Origin: Dehalobacter sp. DCM
GTDB lineage: Bacteria > Bacillota > Desulfitobacteriia > Desulfitobacteriales > Syntrophobotulaceae
DNA length: 64,000 nt
Assembly: GCF_024972775.1 (NCBI RefSeq)
Contig: NZ_CP092282.1
Coordinates: forward strand, 1,853,001-1,917,000
Reading direction: 5' to 3'
Shown here: piece after piece, positions 9,281 through 18,180 of the stretch
How positions within the stretch are numbered: the stretch's first letter is position 1
Layout: each line of letters opens with the position of its first letter
Position numbers and translations under genes: made by a program
The notes under the pieces: model-generated
The model's input: only the letters and a program-made list of their open reading frames with translations
Databases searched by the model: none
Told to the model about the DNA's origin: nothing

Positions 9281-9300
9281 TTTGTGATGATCATCTTTTG
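9281..9300. promoter_or_regulatory. Candidate operator in the PucR/methyltransferase divergent region
   Basis: GATGATCATC (9286-9295) is a perfect 10-bp palindrome, preceded by CAAAAG and followed by CTTTTG. It is 145 bp upstream of the methyltransferase start and 134 bp upstream of the regulator start. Position and symmetry suggest a regulator site; no experimental or homology support is available here. Confidence 0.3.
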
Positions 9301-9439
9301 TACTGGTTCTATTTTATACCGAAATTGAAATTCTTCAAAGCATGAAATTAACTATGATAATCAATAAGAGCAGGGAACACATTACTCTCAATCTGTAGGA
9401 ATACTAAAATTTATATATTTTCACTGGAGGTAACAACAC

Positions 9440-10243
9440 ATGATTATCATTGGCGAAAAGATCAACGGTGCAATTCCATCCGTCGCCAAAGCCATCGCGG
9501 AAAAGAATGCAGATTTCATCCGCAACCTGGCCAAAATCCAGACCGATGCCGGAGCCAACTTTATCGACGTCTGCGCATCCACCGATGTCAGCCTCGAAGT
9601 CGAGACCCTGAAATGGCTCATCGACCTGGTTCAGGAAGTGACCGATACCCCAATTTGCATCGATAGCCCTAATGAACAGGCCATTGTTGCCGCTATTCCG
9701 TTCTGCAAACGCCCGGGACTGATTAACTCCGTATCCGGCGAAGGCAACAAGATCGACGTTATTTTCCCGATCATCGCGGATACCAAATGGGAATGCGTCG
9801 CGCTGCTCAATGATGACAGCGGCATCTCCAAGACGGCGGAAAAACGTCTCGAAGTCTTCACCAACATCATGAAACGGGCGAAAGAATTCGGCATTGCTCC
9901 GTCCCGTCTCCACATCGACCCGCTGGTTGAAATGCTCTGCACATCCGAAGACGGCATCAACATGATTGTCGACGTCATGAAAGAAATCAAACAGCAATAC
10001 CCTGCCATTCATATCACCGGCGGCTGCAGCAACGTCTCCTTCAATCTGCCCGCACGGAAGCTCGTCAATCAGGCTTTCCTCGTACTGGCCATGAATGCCG
10101 GTATGGACAGCGGCATCATCGACCCGACCAATCAGGACCTCTTAGGTATGATCTTCGCTACCGAAGCGCTGATGGGACAGGACGAATACTGCATGGAATA
10201 CATCGGTGCCTTCAGAGAAGGCAAATTCGGTCAGAAGAAATAA
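9440..10243 (+). CDS. Methyltetrahydrofolate:corrinoid methyltransferase (MtgA/AcsE/MtvA-type)
   Basis: A 267-residue TIM-barrel protein of the pterin-binding family. N-terminal IIIGEKINGAIPSV, then GANFIDVCAST, and IDSPNEQAIVAAI followed by NSVSGEGNKIDVIFP match the pterin-binding domain of methyltetrahydrofolate methyltransferases; the Asp/Asn residues of the folate site are present. Role: transfer of a methyl group between the Co of a corrinoid protein and tetrahydrofolate, feeding the Wood-Ljungdahl pathway. It is followed by the corrinoid protein and a URO-D-type methyltransferase, forming a complete two-step methyl transfer set. Codon use is strongly C-ending, as in highly expressed genes. 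No activating ATPase is in the window. Confidence 0.88.
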   Translation: MIIIGEKINGAIPSVAKAIAEKNADFIRNLAKIQTDAGANFIDVCASTDVSLEVETLKWLIDLVQEVTDTPICIDSPNEQAIVAAIPFCKRPGLINSVSGEGNKIDVIFPIIADTKWECVALLNDDSGISKTAEKRLEVFTNIMKRAKEFGIAPSRLHIDPLVEMLCTSEDGINMIVDVMKEIKQQYPAIHITGGCSNVSFNLPARKLVNQAFLVLAMNAGMDSGIIDPTNQDLLGMIFATEALMGQDEYCMEYIGAFREGKFGQKK

Positions 10244-10368
10244 ACCTATATTCAAAAGAAACAAAACCTTATACAGAAGTAACAAAACATTATCAGAAAT
10301 AACCTCGGTCACAATTTTAAAACTTAATATATTTTAAATTTATAGTGATTTTAAGGAGGACTAAAAAA

Positions 10369-11001
10369 ATGGCAAAAATCGATGAAGTCAAAGCAATGGT
10401 AGAAGCAGGGAAAACAAAACTGGTTCCCGGTCTGGTTCAGGAAGCTCTGGACGAAGGCAGTGCAGCCAAAGACATTCTTCAGGGCATGGTTGATTCCATG
10501 AGCGTTGTCGGCGACAAATTCTCCACCGGCGAAATCTTTGTTCCGGAAATGCTGATGGCTGCTAAAGCCATGGCTAAAGGCGTTGACGTCTTAAAACCCT
10601 TAATGGCTGGGGACAGCTCCAACTCATTAGGCACCTGCATTATCGGAACCGTCGCAGGCGACCTGCACGATATCGGTAAAAACCTCGTTTCCATGATGAT
10701 CGAAAGCGCCGGCTTTACCATGGTTGACCTCGGAGTTGATGTCCCGGCAGACAGATGGATCGAAGCCATCAAAGAAAACCAAAACGTCACCTTAGTCGCA
10801 TGCTCCGGTCTTCTAACCACCACGATGCCTGCGCTGAAGGAAGCTGTACAAACAATCAAAGGCAGCGGACTTCCCGGATTCAAAGTCATCGTCGGCGGCG
10901 CGCCTGTGACCCAGGAATTTGCTACGGAAATCGGTGCAGACGGATTTGCCCCGGATGCCGGAAGTGCTGCTGTTAAAGCGGTTGAATTAGTTAAAGCATA
11001 A
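10369..11001 (+). CDS. Methyltransferase-cognate corrinoid protein (MtbC/MtvC/MtgC family)
   Basis: A 210-residue B12-binding protein from ATG 10369 behind AAGGAGG. The helical cap (residues ~1-85) is followed by the Rossmann domain with the base-off/His-on motif GDLHDIGKN, whose His is the lower cobalt ligand, then SGLLTTT and VIVGGAP, the rest of the DxHxxG...SxL...GG pattern. Role: methyl carrier between the substrate:corrinoid methyltransferase and the methyltetrahydrofolate methyltransferase. It sits between these two genes. Substrate class is set by the partner methyltransferase and is uncertain. Confidence 0.92.
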   Translation: MAKIDEVKAMVEAGKTKLVPGLVQEALDEGSAAKDILQGMVDSMSVVGDKFSTGEIFVPEMLMAAKAMAKGVDVLKPLMAGDSSNSLGTCIIGTVAGDLHDIGKNLVSMMIESAGFTMVDLGVDVPADRWIEAIKENQNVTLVACSGLLTTTMPALKEAVQTIKGSGLPGFKVIVGGAPVTQEFATEIGADGFAPDAGSAAVKAVELVKA

Positions 11002-11074
11002 TAATAACCTAAGCAATTAGGTTAGGATAAGTCTGGCGATAGCCCTTACTTGATTATATTAGGAGGACTAATTC

Positions 11075-12058
11075 ATGTTAACAAAAAGACAAAATTTACT
11101 GGAAACGATGAAGGGCGGAAAGCCCGACCGTTTTGTCAATCAGTATGAGTACATGGACATTGTTCTAGAAGTTCCTACTCCGGGTGGTGGATTCTGTCCG
11201 CCTGGTCAGACCGTAAAAGACAATTGGGGAGTAACCTGGAGCTTTCCGGAAGGCCAAATTGGACAATTTCCAGTTCATGATGATGCCCATAAAGTCTTAA
11301 AAGATATTACGAAGTGGAAAGAAGTCGTAAAAGCGCCTAAAATCAATACATCTGATGAGGCATGGGCTCCTGCGATAGCTCATGCAAATAAAGTTGACCG
11401 TAATGAGCAGTATTGCACAGCATTCTATGCACCGGGAGTCTTCGAAATGACCCATCACTTAATGGGTGTTGAAGATGCTCTCATGGCCTTGTATGAAGAA
11501 CCGGAAGCCATGCATGAACTGATTGACTATATTACGGAACATGAATTGGAATTTGCCAAAGTTTTAATTGATAAGATCCACCCGGACTGCCTGTTTCACC
11601 ATGATGACTGGGGCAGCCAGAAAAATTCCTTCGTTTCGCCTGATATGTTTGAGGAATTCTTCCTGCCGGCATACAAGAAAATCTACGGTTTCTATAAAGC
11701 GAATGGGGTTGAACTGATTGTCCACCATAGTGATTCCTTTGGTGCCAATCTCATTCCGTCTATGATCGAAATGGGAATTGATATTTGGCAGGGGGTTATG
11801 AACACCAACAATATCTCGGAACTGGTCAAACAATATGCCGGAAAAATCACCTTTATGGGCGGGCTGCACAGTGGCTTACTTGATTTCCCGGATTGGACTC
11901 CGGAAAACTGCGCCAAATATGTGGAAGAGACTTGTAAGGCCAACGGCAAAATATCCTTCATTCCGTGTCTGACTTCCGGGCTGCCAATGAGCAACTTTCC
12001 TGGTGTTTATGAGTGTGTAAGCCAGGAAATCGACAAGATGAGTAAACTATTATTCTAG
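11075..12058 (+). CDS. Uroporphyrinogen-decarboxylase-family corrinoid methyltransferase
   Basis: A 327-residue URO-D/MtaA-superfamily protein. The barrel motifs HHDDWGSQ (residues ~172-179), ELIVHHSDSFG (~211-221), TFMGGLHSGL and a C-terminal FIPCLTSGLP are visible; the last supplies a Cys in a place where MtaA/MtbA relatives carry a zinc ligand. The order methyltransferase / corrinoid protein / URO-D protein fits O-demethylation systems such as vanillate MtvABC or methylamine-type MtbA, not true heme synthesis, since no other heme gene is near. Likely role: transfer of methyl from a methoxylated or N-methyl substrate to the corrinoid protein. Substrate is an inference. Confidence 0.8.
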   Translation: MLTKRQNLLETMKGGKPDRFVNQYEYMDIVLEVPTPGGGFCPPGQTVKDNWGVTWSFPEGQIGQFPVHDDAHKVLKDITKWKEVVKAPKINTSDEAWAPAIAHANKVDRNEQYCTAFYAPGVFEMTHHLMGVEDALMALYEEPEAMHELIDYITEHELEFAKVLIDKIHPDCLFHHDDWGSQKNSFVSPDMFEEFFLPAYKKIYGFYKANGVELIVHHSDSFGANLIPSMIEMGIDIWQGVMNTNNISELVKQYAGKITFMGGLHSGLLDFPDWTPENCAKYVEETCKANGKISFIPCLTSGLPMSNFPGVYECVSQEIDKMSKLLF

Positions 12059-12229
12059 TTCACCAATAATCATTGATATAGGCTCCTTACTAAATCTGAG
12101 AATAGCTCCTTTCGGCAGTCCAAAAGCGGGGATTTGCCGGGAAGGAGTTATTTTCATAAAACAAGGTATAGCGTAGCCCTGCTTATTCATGTGTTTCGAT
12201 CCAGTCATAAAATACTTATCTTCTGTAAG

Positions 12230-12259
12230 TTGTAACTCTTCGATAATTGGTGGTAAAAT
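12230..12259 (+). promoter_or_regulatory. Candidate sigma-A promoter of glnS
   Basis: TTGTAA (12230-12235), an 18-bp spacer and TAAAAT (12254-12259). Transcription would begin near 12266, downstream of the out-of-frame ATG at 12258 and upstream of the AGGGGGT ribosome site at 12287. Confidence 0.4.
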
Positions 12260-12300
12260 GGAATGTATCACTTTCGAATTCAATTTAGGGGGTAACGGCT

Positions 12301-14043
12301 ATAAATACTTCAAATCCTTCAAATACTTCAAATCCTTCTGCAAGCGCATCCTCAAATTTTATACATAACATCATTCGGGAAGATTTAAAACAGGGTAAGA
12401 ATAATAACCGGGTCCATACCCGTTTTCCGCCTGAGCCAAATGGCTATTTGCATATAGGACACGCCAAATCCATCTGTCTGAATTTCGGAACGGCTTTGGA
12501 ATTCAATGGTCTATGCAATCTAAGGTTTGATGACACGAATCCAAGTAAAGAAGAAACCGAGTTCGTCGAATCTATCCAGGAAGATATTCAGTGGCTCGGC
12601 TTTTCCTGGGATGACAGGCTTTATTATGCTTCGAATTATTTTGAGACCCTGTACGGCTTTGCCGTTAAATTGATTGAAAAAGGACTTGCTTTTGTGTGTG
12701 ACTTATCGCCGGAGGAAATGCGTCAGTATCGCGGAACGCTGACTGAGGCCGGTAAGGAAAGCCCCTACCGTAACCGCTCGGTTCAGGAAAATCTGGAGCT
12801 GTTCCAGAAGATGCGAGCCGGTGAATTTGCCAACGGCGAAAAGGTCCTAAGAGCCAAAATCGATATGAGCTCGCCCAACTTAAATATGCGGGACCCGGTC
12901 ATCTATCGGATCATGCATGCAACACACCACCGGACAGGAGATCAATGGTGCATCTATCCGATGTACGACTTTGCCCATCCGTTATCGGACGCGATTGAAC
13001 ACATCACGCATTCGGTTTGTACGATGGAGTTCGAAGATCATCGGCCATTGTATGACTGGCTGGTGGATCACCTGATTGAAGGAGACCGGCCGAGACAGTA
13101 TGAATTTGCCCGTCTGGACCTAACCAATACAGTTATGAGCAAAAGAAAGCTGCGGCAGCTTGTTGAAGGCGCCTATGTATCTGGTTGGGACGATCCCCGT
13201 ATGCCGACACTCTCCGGACTGAGGAGGAGAGGTTATACGCCGGAAGCGATTCGCGATTTTTGTGACCGAATCGGTGTTGCCAAAGCCAATAGCACCGTCG
13301 ACGTGACGTTGCTGGAGCACTGTCTGCGTGAAGATCTGAATGCCAAAGCCCGGCGGGTTATGGCTGTTCTGAATCCGCTTAAAGTGGTTCTCATTAATTA
13401 CCCGGAAGACAGTGAGGAATTCCTGGAAGCAGAGAACAATCCTGAAGATCAGGATGCCGGCAGCCGACTGATCCCGTTTTCCAGGACACTTTATATTGAA
13501 CAGGAAGATTTTATGGAAGACCCTCCAAAGAAATTCTTTCGGCTTTCGCCTGGCAATGAAGTCCGCTTAAAACATGCCTACATTATCAAATGTGAACGTG
13601 TTGTAAAAAATGAAAACGGGGATATAACGGAAATTCACTGTACCTATGACCCGGATACAAAGAGCGGGGGACCTAACAGCGCGAAAAAAGTTAAAGGAAC
13701 ACTTCATTGGGTATCCGCTGTCCATGCTGCAGATGCCGAGATTCGTCTTTATGATTACTTGATACGGGATGACAATGAATCACTCACCGATGAAAGTGAA
13801 GAAAATGATGCTGAGAACTCAGCAGCCAAAGATGACTTTCTTTCCAGAATCAATCCCGAATCAATACAGGTATTAACGCATTGTAAAGTGGAACCGGGCT
13901 TAGCGGATGCCGAACCGGGGTCAAAATATCAATTCTTGAGGCAAGGCTATTTTTGCGCCGATGTGAAGGATCACAGCCATCAAAAACTCGTCTTTAACAG
14001 GGTCGTGGGCTTAAGAGACAGCTGGGCCAAAATGAGTAAGTAA
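12301..14043 (+). CDS. glnS: Glutaminyl-tRNA synthetase with apparent AUA start
   Basis: Class I synthetase, ~580 residues. [13 protein letters not shown] ends in the HIGH signature (residues 51-54) and VMSKRKL (278-284) is the KMSKS equivalent; [12 protein letters not shown] and CADVKDH belong to the anticodon-binding beta-barrels. The conserved N terminus ([11 protein letters not shown]) matches E. coli GlnRS and begins upstream of any standard start: between an in-frame TAG at 12286-12288 and the TTG of the HIGH motif (12448) there is no ATG, GTG or TTG. AUA at 12301 lies exactly 7 bases after AGGGGGT (12287-12293), so it is the best start. A sequence error in the G5 run is the alternative. 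An acidic insert ([17 protein letters not shown]) precedes the C-terminal domain. Confidence 0.9.
   Translation: MNTSNPSNTSNPSASASSNFIHNIIREDLKQGKNNNRVHTRFPPEPNGYLHIGHAKSICLNFGTALEFNGLCNLRFDDTNPSKEETEFVESIQEDIQWLGFSWDDRLYYASNYFETLYGFAVKLIEKGLAFVCDLSPEEMRQYRGTLTEAGKESPYRNRSVQENLELFQKMRAGEFANGEKVLRAKIDMSSPNLNMRDPVIYRIMHATHHRTGDQWCIYPMYDFAHPLSDAIEHITHSVCTMEFEDHRPLYDWLVDHLIEGDRPRQYEFARLDLTNTVMSKRKLRQLVEGAYVSGWDDPRMPTLSGLRRRGYTPEAIRDFCDRIGVAKANSTVDVTLLEHCLREDLNAKARRVMAVLNPLKVVLINYPEDSEEFLEAENNPEDQDAGSRLIPFSRTLYIEQEDFMEDPPKKFFRLSPGNEVRLKHAYIIKCERVVKNENGDITEIHCTYDPDTKSGGPNSAKKVKGTLHWVSAVHAADAEIRLYDYLIRDDNESLTDESEENDAENSAAKDDFLSRINPESIQVLTHCKVEPGLADAEPGSKYQFLRQGYFCADVKDHSHQKLVFNRVVGLRDSWAKMSK
12303..12338 (+). 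repeat. 18-bp tandem repeat (two copies) in the 5' end of glnS
   Basis: AAATACTTCAAATCCTTC occurs twice in tandem (12303-12320 and 12321-12338). It encodes a repeated Asn-Thr-Ser-Asn-Pro-Ser hexapeptide in the extreme N terminus of GlnRS, ahead of the conserved region, so copy number could vary without harm. Confidence 0.85.
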
Positions 14044-14057
14044 ATACCTATAAAGTA

Positions 14058-14090
14058 AAGAAGCATTCCGATTAAGGAATGCTTCTTATA
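14058..14090 (+). terminator. Rho-independent terminator after glnS
   Basis: Stem AAGAAGCATTCC / GGAATGCTTCTT (14058-14069 with 14076-14087), six-base loop, 15 bp after the glnS stop. The T tract is short on the plus strand. Confidence 0.7.
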
Positions 14091-14121
14091 CTCTGTGACT
14101 TTAAACCATTATGGTTAATAG

Positions 14122-14328
14122 TTAGATTCTCTGACCGCTTTTCAGCTGCTGTTCAGCAAACTGAACCATACGTTTGGTCATATAACCGCCAACAGTTCCG
14201 TTTTCACGGGAAGTACGGTCTCCGCCGAGCGTGGCGCCAATTTCATTGGCGATCTCGTATTTTAGTTGATCCAACCCTTTTCCTGCACCTTGGACAGCAG
14301 GTGTGTTTGAATTTCTTTCACCAGCCAT
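14122..14328 (-). CDS. Alpha/beta-type small acid-soluble spore protein
   Basis: A 68-residue protein with the SASP signature: LDQLKYEIANEIG (containing the GPR-protease-type KYEIA site) and GGDRTSRENGTVGGYMTKRMV, of which GTVGGYMTKRMV is the conserved second half. ATG at 14328 follows GGAGGG. Role: coats and protects spore-core DNA and serves as an amino acid store on germination. It is expected to be transcribed in the forespore by sigma-G; I could not identify a convincing sigma-G promoter upstream. It shows that the organism belongs to a sporulating lineage. Confidence 0.95.
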   Translation of the reverse strand: MAGERNSNTPAVQGAGKGLDQLKYEIANEIGATLGGDRTSRENGTVGGYMTKRMVQFAEQQLKSGQRI

Positions 14329-14457
14329 GTCATTTCCCTCCTTAAAGTAAAGTATTGTTTGTTTGGGAGTCGTTCTTATTATTTGTGATTATCGTTTTCT
14401 TAAACCCGGTAATTCTTTGCTTTAATTTTAGGAAAAACCATAACTGGAAAATGATGA

Positions 14458-14796
14458 TTAAATTGCTTTTTCGCCGGATTCTCCGGTTCTGATGCGAACT
14501 GCGTCTAACATGTCGTAAACGAAAATTTTTCCGTCGCCGATTTCTCCGGTTCTGGCCGTATCTGCGATGATTTGGATGACGTTTTCCAATGCCTCATCAC
14601 GGACAACAATTTCCAGTTTTGTTTTGGGAAGCAGGTTAATCGTATACGTGCTTCCGCGATAAACCTCTGTTTTGCCCTGCTGGAGACCGCATCCAATGAC
14701 ATTGGTGACCGTCATCCCTTTGACCCCGAACTTGCCAAGAGCTTCTTTGACTTCTTCCAGCTTACCAGGTCGAATAACACATTCAATTTTTTTCAT
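14458..14796 (-). CDS. glnB: Nitrogen regulatory protein P-II
   Basis: A 112-residue P-II protein starting at ATG 14796 (MKKIECVIRPGK) behind AGAGGTG. The T-loop segment TEVYRGSTYTINLLPKTK retains both tyrosines, including the one uridylylated in enterobacteria, and TGEIGDGKIFVYDM is the C-loop/B-loop signature (second P-II motif). It senses 2-oxoglutarate and ATP/ADP and binds target proteins. No ammonium transporter or glutamine synthetase is adjacent, so the partner is unknown. A hairpin at 14884-14911 followed by T residues on the minus strand lies in its leader region. Confidence 0.93.
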   Translation of the reverse strand: MKKIECVIRPGKLEEVKEALGKFGVKGMTVTNVIGCGLQQGKTEVYRGSTYTINLLPKTKLEIVVRDEALENVIQIIADTARTGEIGDGKIFVYDMLDAVRIRTGESGEKAI

Positions 14797-14883
14797 TAAT
14801 AACACCTCTTCTACCTAAAAATTATGATTACCCTTTTTATGAGGATAATACGATGTGACAGCATTATCCATCATAAATACAAA

Positions 14884-14911
14884 AAGTCCCCGAGTAGCAA
14901 CTCGAGGACTT
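14884..14911 (-). terminator. Hairpin upstream of glnB, possible attenuator or terminator
   Basis: AAGTCC-C-CGAG pairs with CTCG-A-GGACTT around a TAGCAA loop; reading the minus strand it is followed by TTTTTG. It is ~90 bp upstream of the P-II start, so it could terminate antisense transcription from the M20 gene or act in the P-II leader. Confidence 0.45.
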
Positions 14912-15107
14912 CGTTGTCCATGTCTTTAAAACAATATCATAGTTATACTAACAAACTTAGGCTCCCTATGGCAACTGTTTTCAAAGAAGAATTTTGTATT
15001 CATTACAAAATTCATTACAAAACAATTTAAATATCAAGGATTATTGCTCACGAAATCGAATTAATGATGATATCCAGTGGAATTGTATTATAAGAGGAGA
15101 TAAAAAT

Positions 15108-16319
15108 ATGCTGCAAGATTGCTTATTGGCTGATATCAATCGACGTGTTGATGCCATTAATCAGGATGTCGTTGCTTTACGAAGAACACTTCACCAATTT
15201 CCCGAATTGTCTTATCGGGAATTCAATACAGCCAATCAAATCGGTGATCTATTAAAAGATATTCCGGGAGTCATTGTAATGCATCCCACTGAAACCAGCA
15301 TTATGGCTGTTCTCAAAGGGAATAATCCGAGAAAAACAATTGCCCTGCGCAGTGATCTGGACGCGATAGCCATACACGAAGAAAATGAAGTCCCTTATCG
15401 TTCGGCCAATGCGGGAGTTATGCATGCCTGCGGTCACGACGGTCACACTGCCATGCTCGTCGGTGCTGCCAACGTGCTCGCTGGACTCCGTTCCGAACTG
15501 AAAGGGGAGATCCGATTTATTTTTCAGCATGCTGAGGAACAGCATCCCGGCGGGGCTAAGGATCTCGTGGCTAAGCGTGTTTTAGACGGTGTTGATGCCA
15601 TAATTGCTCTCCATCTCTTTTCTTTGATGCCTGCAGGAAAAATCGGACTGGCTGCCGGGCCGCTGATGGCTGCGCCGGACAATTTTGACCTTACTATCTG
15701 CGGAAAAGGTGGTCACGCCGGGAGGCCGGAAGATACCGTCGATCCGGTCGTCGTCAGCGCGCAGGTGATCAGCGGCTTACAACACATCGTTTCCCGAAAA
15801 ACATCGGCACAAAAACAGGCGGTGCTTTCGATTACAAGCATCCATGGCGGTACAGCGTATAATGTGATTCCGGAACAGATCAAGATAAAAGGCACAGTTC
15901 GTACATTCGAAGAAGAGGTTCGGCAGCAAATACCACGGCACATGGAAAGCATCATCAATGGGATCTGTAATGCCTACGGGGCAAGCTATACATTTAACTA
16001 TGAGCGGGGATATGATCCGGTTGTTAATGATGGTAGAGTTATTAATTTACTTCAGGATGTTTTAAATAAAGCAATTGGCGCTGACAACATTGTACAGGCA
16101 AACCCGGTCATGTGGGGAGAGGATTTTTCTGCTTATCTCAAAAAAGTCCCCGGTGCGATGATTTTTGTCGGCGCAGGATTTTCCGGTTGCGAAACACCGA
16201 AACAACACCATCATCCGCGTTTTGACTTTGATGAAAAAGCATTAAAAACCGGTGTACAAACATTGGTATACTCGGCCTTCGGGCTTCTTGATTCTATTGA
16301 TGACTGGATATTGTCATGA
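15108..16319 (+). CDS. M20-family metallopeptidase / amidohydrolase
   Basis: A 403-residue protein from ATG 15108 behind AAGAGGAG. Two-metal M20D motifs are visible: HACGHDGHTAML, FQHAEEQHPGGA, ALHLF and the terminal QHHHPRFDFDE (with the metal-binding His); the dimerisation domain holds GKGGHAGRPEDTVDP. Family members hydrolyse N-acyl amino acids (hippurate, IAA-amino acids, N-acetyl-diaminopimelate). Substrate is undetermined. The stop overlaps the start of the CPBP protease gene (ATGATGG), so the two are coupled. Confidence 0.85.
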   Translation: MLQDCLLADINRRVDAINQDVVALRRTLHQFPELSYREFNTANQIGDLLKDIPGVIVMHPTETSIMAVLKGNNPRKTIALRSDLDAIAIHEENEVPYRSANAGVMHACGHDGHTAMLVGAANVLAGLRSELKGEIRFIFQHAEEQHPGGAKDLVAKRVLDGVDAIIALHLFSLMPAGKIGLAAGPLMAAPDNFDLTICGKGGHAGRPEDTVDPVVVSAQVISGLQHIVSRKTSAQKQAVLSITSIHGGTAYNVIPEQIKIKGTVRTFEEEVRQQIPRHMESIINGICNAYGASYTFNYERGYDPVVNDGRVINLLQDVLNKAIGADNIVQANPVMWGEDFSAYLKKVPGAMIFVGAGFSGCETPKQHHHPRFDFDEKALKTGVQTLVYSAFGLLDSIDDWILS

Positions 16320-16888
16320 TGGAAATATCAAAAAGAGTACTGTTTTTGAACATCATTTTATCTCAAGGGTTGCTATTGGGAATGGGCTTTGGGTTATGGG
16401 CATTACTGAGGGGATTTTATCTTGAGGTTACGCTGCTTGATTTGATCATAGTCAGGGATATTGCTCATGCCGCTGTGGTTTATTTATCGGGTACGTGTAT
16501 CCTGCTAATCCTTCAGACTATTTTTCTTCGTACGATTCCCTGGAAAAAGCTATTTGATGGAATAAATCAATTGCTCATGGAACGGTTTTCTTTGCTTGAG
16601 CTTATCCCCATTTTTTTTGTCGGCGCAATAAGTGAAGAATTCCTCTTCCGCGGTTTGATCCAGTCCGTGTTGGGCATATGGATAACAGCACTTATTTTTA
16701 CCTTGATTCACTACCGCTATTGGCGGAAGAGTTACATCCTGCTCGAAGTCTTTTTGATGGGACTCATTCTCGGTTATGTATTTTACTTTTCGGGCAATCT
16801 CTGGGTACCGGTAATGTGTCATTTTTCAATTAATATCATTACTGCATTTCTGGTTAAAAAAGGTTATATTAAAACAGAGGCGATATGA
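16316..16888 (+). CDS. CPBP (CAAX) family intramembrane metalloprotease
   Basis: A 190-residue polytopic membrane protein. Motif 1, SEEFLFRGLIQ, lies in the middle; a second His motif is seen in TLIHYRYW and a third in MCHFSINI, the arrangement of CPBP/Rce1-like glutamate proteases. At least four hydrophobic helices are evident. It overlaps the M20 gene by four bases. Physiological substrate unknown; bacterial relatives include bacteriocin-immunity and maturation proteases, but no bacteriocin-like gene is nearby. Confidence 0.82.
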   Translation: MMEISKRVLFLNIILSQGLLLGMGFGLWALLRGFYLEVTLLDLIIVRDIAHAAVVYLSGTCILLILQTIFLRTIPWKKLFDGINQLLMERFSLLELIPIFFVGAISEEFLFRGLIQSVLGIWITALIFTLIHYRYWRKSYILLEVFLMGLILGYVFYFSGNLWVPVMCHFSINIITAFLVKKGYIKTEAI

Positions 16889-17006
16889 AAGTAAGAGACG
16901 GTCTGATATAATTTAAGAGATTGACCTCCTGTATTTGTTTAGGGGTGTATAGTACGGCAGAAAAGTATGTTTCACAATCGATAACGGGTCATATAGAGGG
17001 TGAACA

Positions 17007-17546
17007 ATGTTAATTGCTTGTTGGCATTTATTTATAGCCTTTTTTAAAGCATCTAATTTATCTTTTGGCGGTGGGGCAGCCATGATCCCGCTCATTCAGG
17101 CAGAAGTTGTGGATAATTACCATTGGATGACCAATGCCCAGTTTGCGGATATGATCGCCGTGGCCAATGCGCTGCCGGGACCGATTGCGACAAAAATAGC
17201 TGCTTATATGGGATATCAAATTGCTTCCTGGCCGGGTGTTATCACTGCGATGACTGCCACCATTCTGCCAACGGTCCTGATACTTATCATGTTAGGTAAA
17301 GTTCTTGCTAAATATTCACAATCCGAGACGCTAAGGGCGGCTTTAAAAGGGGTACGTCCAGTCGTCGCCGCTTTGCTCTTATATGTTGCTTATAGCATGG
17401 GCATTGAAGCTTTTCTGATCACCCAGACGATGGATTACGTCACATTTATCATAGCGATCGGAGCTGCGCTGGCGCTGTACTTCTTTAAAGTTCATCCGGT
17501 TTTACTGATTATTTTATCCATGGCTATCGGTTATATCATTTTTTGA
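17007..17546 (+). CDS. Chromate transporter, short form (subunit 1 of a pair)
   Basis: A 179-residue half-size ChrA protein. N-terminal FFKASNLSFGGGAAMIPLIQ shortened to its key part LSFGGGAAMIPL, then ANALPGPIATKIAAYMGY, are the CHR-domain signatures, followed by hydrophobic segments. Half-size CHR proteins act as heterodimers encoded by adjacent genes; the partner follows after 18 bases. Predicted role: export of chromate or another oxyanion. The actual substrate in an anaerobe is uncertain. Confidence 0.88.
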   Translation: MLIACWHLFIAFFKASNLSFGGGAAMIPLIQAEVVDNYHWMTNAQFADMIAVANALPGPIATKIAAYMGYQIASWPGVITAMTATILPTVLILIMLGKVLAKYSQSETLRAALKGVRPVVAALLLYVAYSMGIEAFLITQTMDYVTFIIAIGAALALYFFKVHPVLLIILSMAIGYIIF

Positions 17547-17564
17547 CGGGAATTGAGATAAATA

Positions 17565-18119
17565 ATGAGAGAGCTTTGGAATTTATTTATTGCTTTTTTT
17601 CGAGCGAGTAACTTCAGTTTTGGCGGAGGACCGGCAATGATCCCGCTGATCCAAAAGGAAGCTGTCGAACGATATCAATGGCTTTCACAAGAGGAATTTG
17701 CCAATACCATTGCTATCGTCAATTCGTTGCCTGCGCCGATCGCAACAAAACTTGCCGGGATGATTGGCTATCGGGTGAAAGGGTGGCGGGGATCACTGGC
17801 CGCTTGTCTGGGGGCTGTGCTGCCGACGGCACTTATCGTTATATTTCTTGGCAGTGTTTTGGCCCATTATGCAGAATTACCAGCGCTTCAGGCTATGCTC
17901 AAAGGGGTAAGACCTGTGGTGGTTGTCCTGTTGCTGCAATCCGCTTTCCAAATGGGAAAAAGCGCATTTACCAAGGAAAAAACTACCTGGATCTTAGGTG
18001 CTGCAGCGTTGGCGATCCTTATTCTGTGGCCAGGTCTTAATCCGGTATTTATGGTTATTGGGGCGATGATTCTCGGCAACTTTGTATTTAGGGAAAAAAA
18101 AGAATCAGATATCACTTAA
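17565..18119 (+). CDS. Chromate transporter, short form (subunit 2 of a pair)
   Basis: A 184-residue paralogue of the preceding protein with NFSFGGGPAMIPL, NSLPAPIATKLAGMIGY and LKGVRPVVVVLLLQSA. It is in the same operon, 18 bases downstream. The two share the same fold and topology and presumably assemble as a heterodimer with opposite membrane orientation, as known for paired short-chain CHR proteins. Confidence 0.88.
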   Translation: MRELWNLFIAFFRASNFSFGGGPAMIPLIQKEAVERYQWLSQEEFANTIAIVNSLPAPIATKLAGMIGYRVKGWRGSLAACLGAVLPTALIVIFLGSVLAHYAELPALQAMLKGVRPVVVVLLLQSAFQMGKSAFTKEKTTWILGAAALAILILWPGLNPVFMVIGAMILGNFVFREKKESDIT

Positions 18120-18180
18120 ATCAAACGTCTTATTATGCGCCTGGGTTGTTTTTTGTGAATTCAGGTAAGGGGGGGTCAGG

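Noticed and set aside
9404-10012. Long minus-strand frame (202 codons) over the methyltransferase gene
   Set aside because: Shadow produced by the C-ending codon bias of the highly expressed methyltransferase; composition is Phe/Asp/Gly/Val-rich and unlike a real protein.
10479-10889. 136-codon minus-strand frame over the corrinoid protein gene
   Set aside because: Antisense to the conserved B12-binding domain; no start context.
12050-12283. 77-codon minus-strand frame between the URO-D gene and glnS
   Set aside because: Only a TTG start without ribosome site, overlaps the 3' end of the methyltransferase gene and the glnS promoter region; no family recognised.
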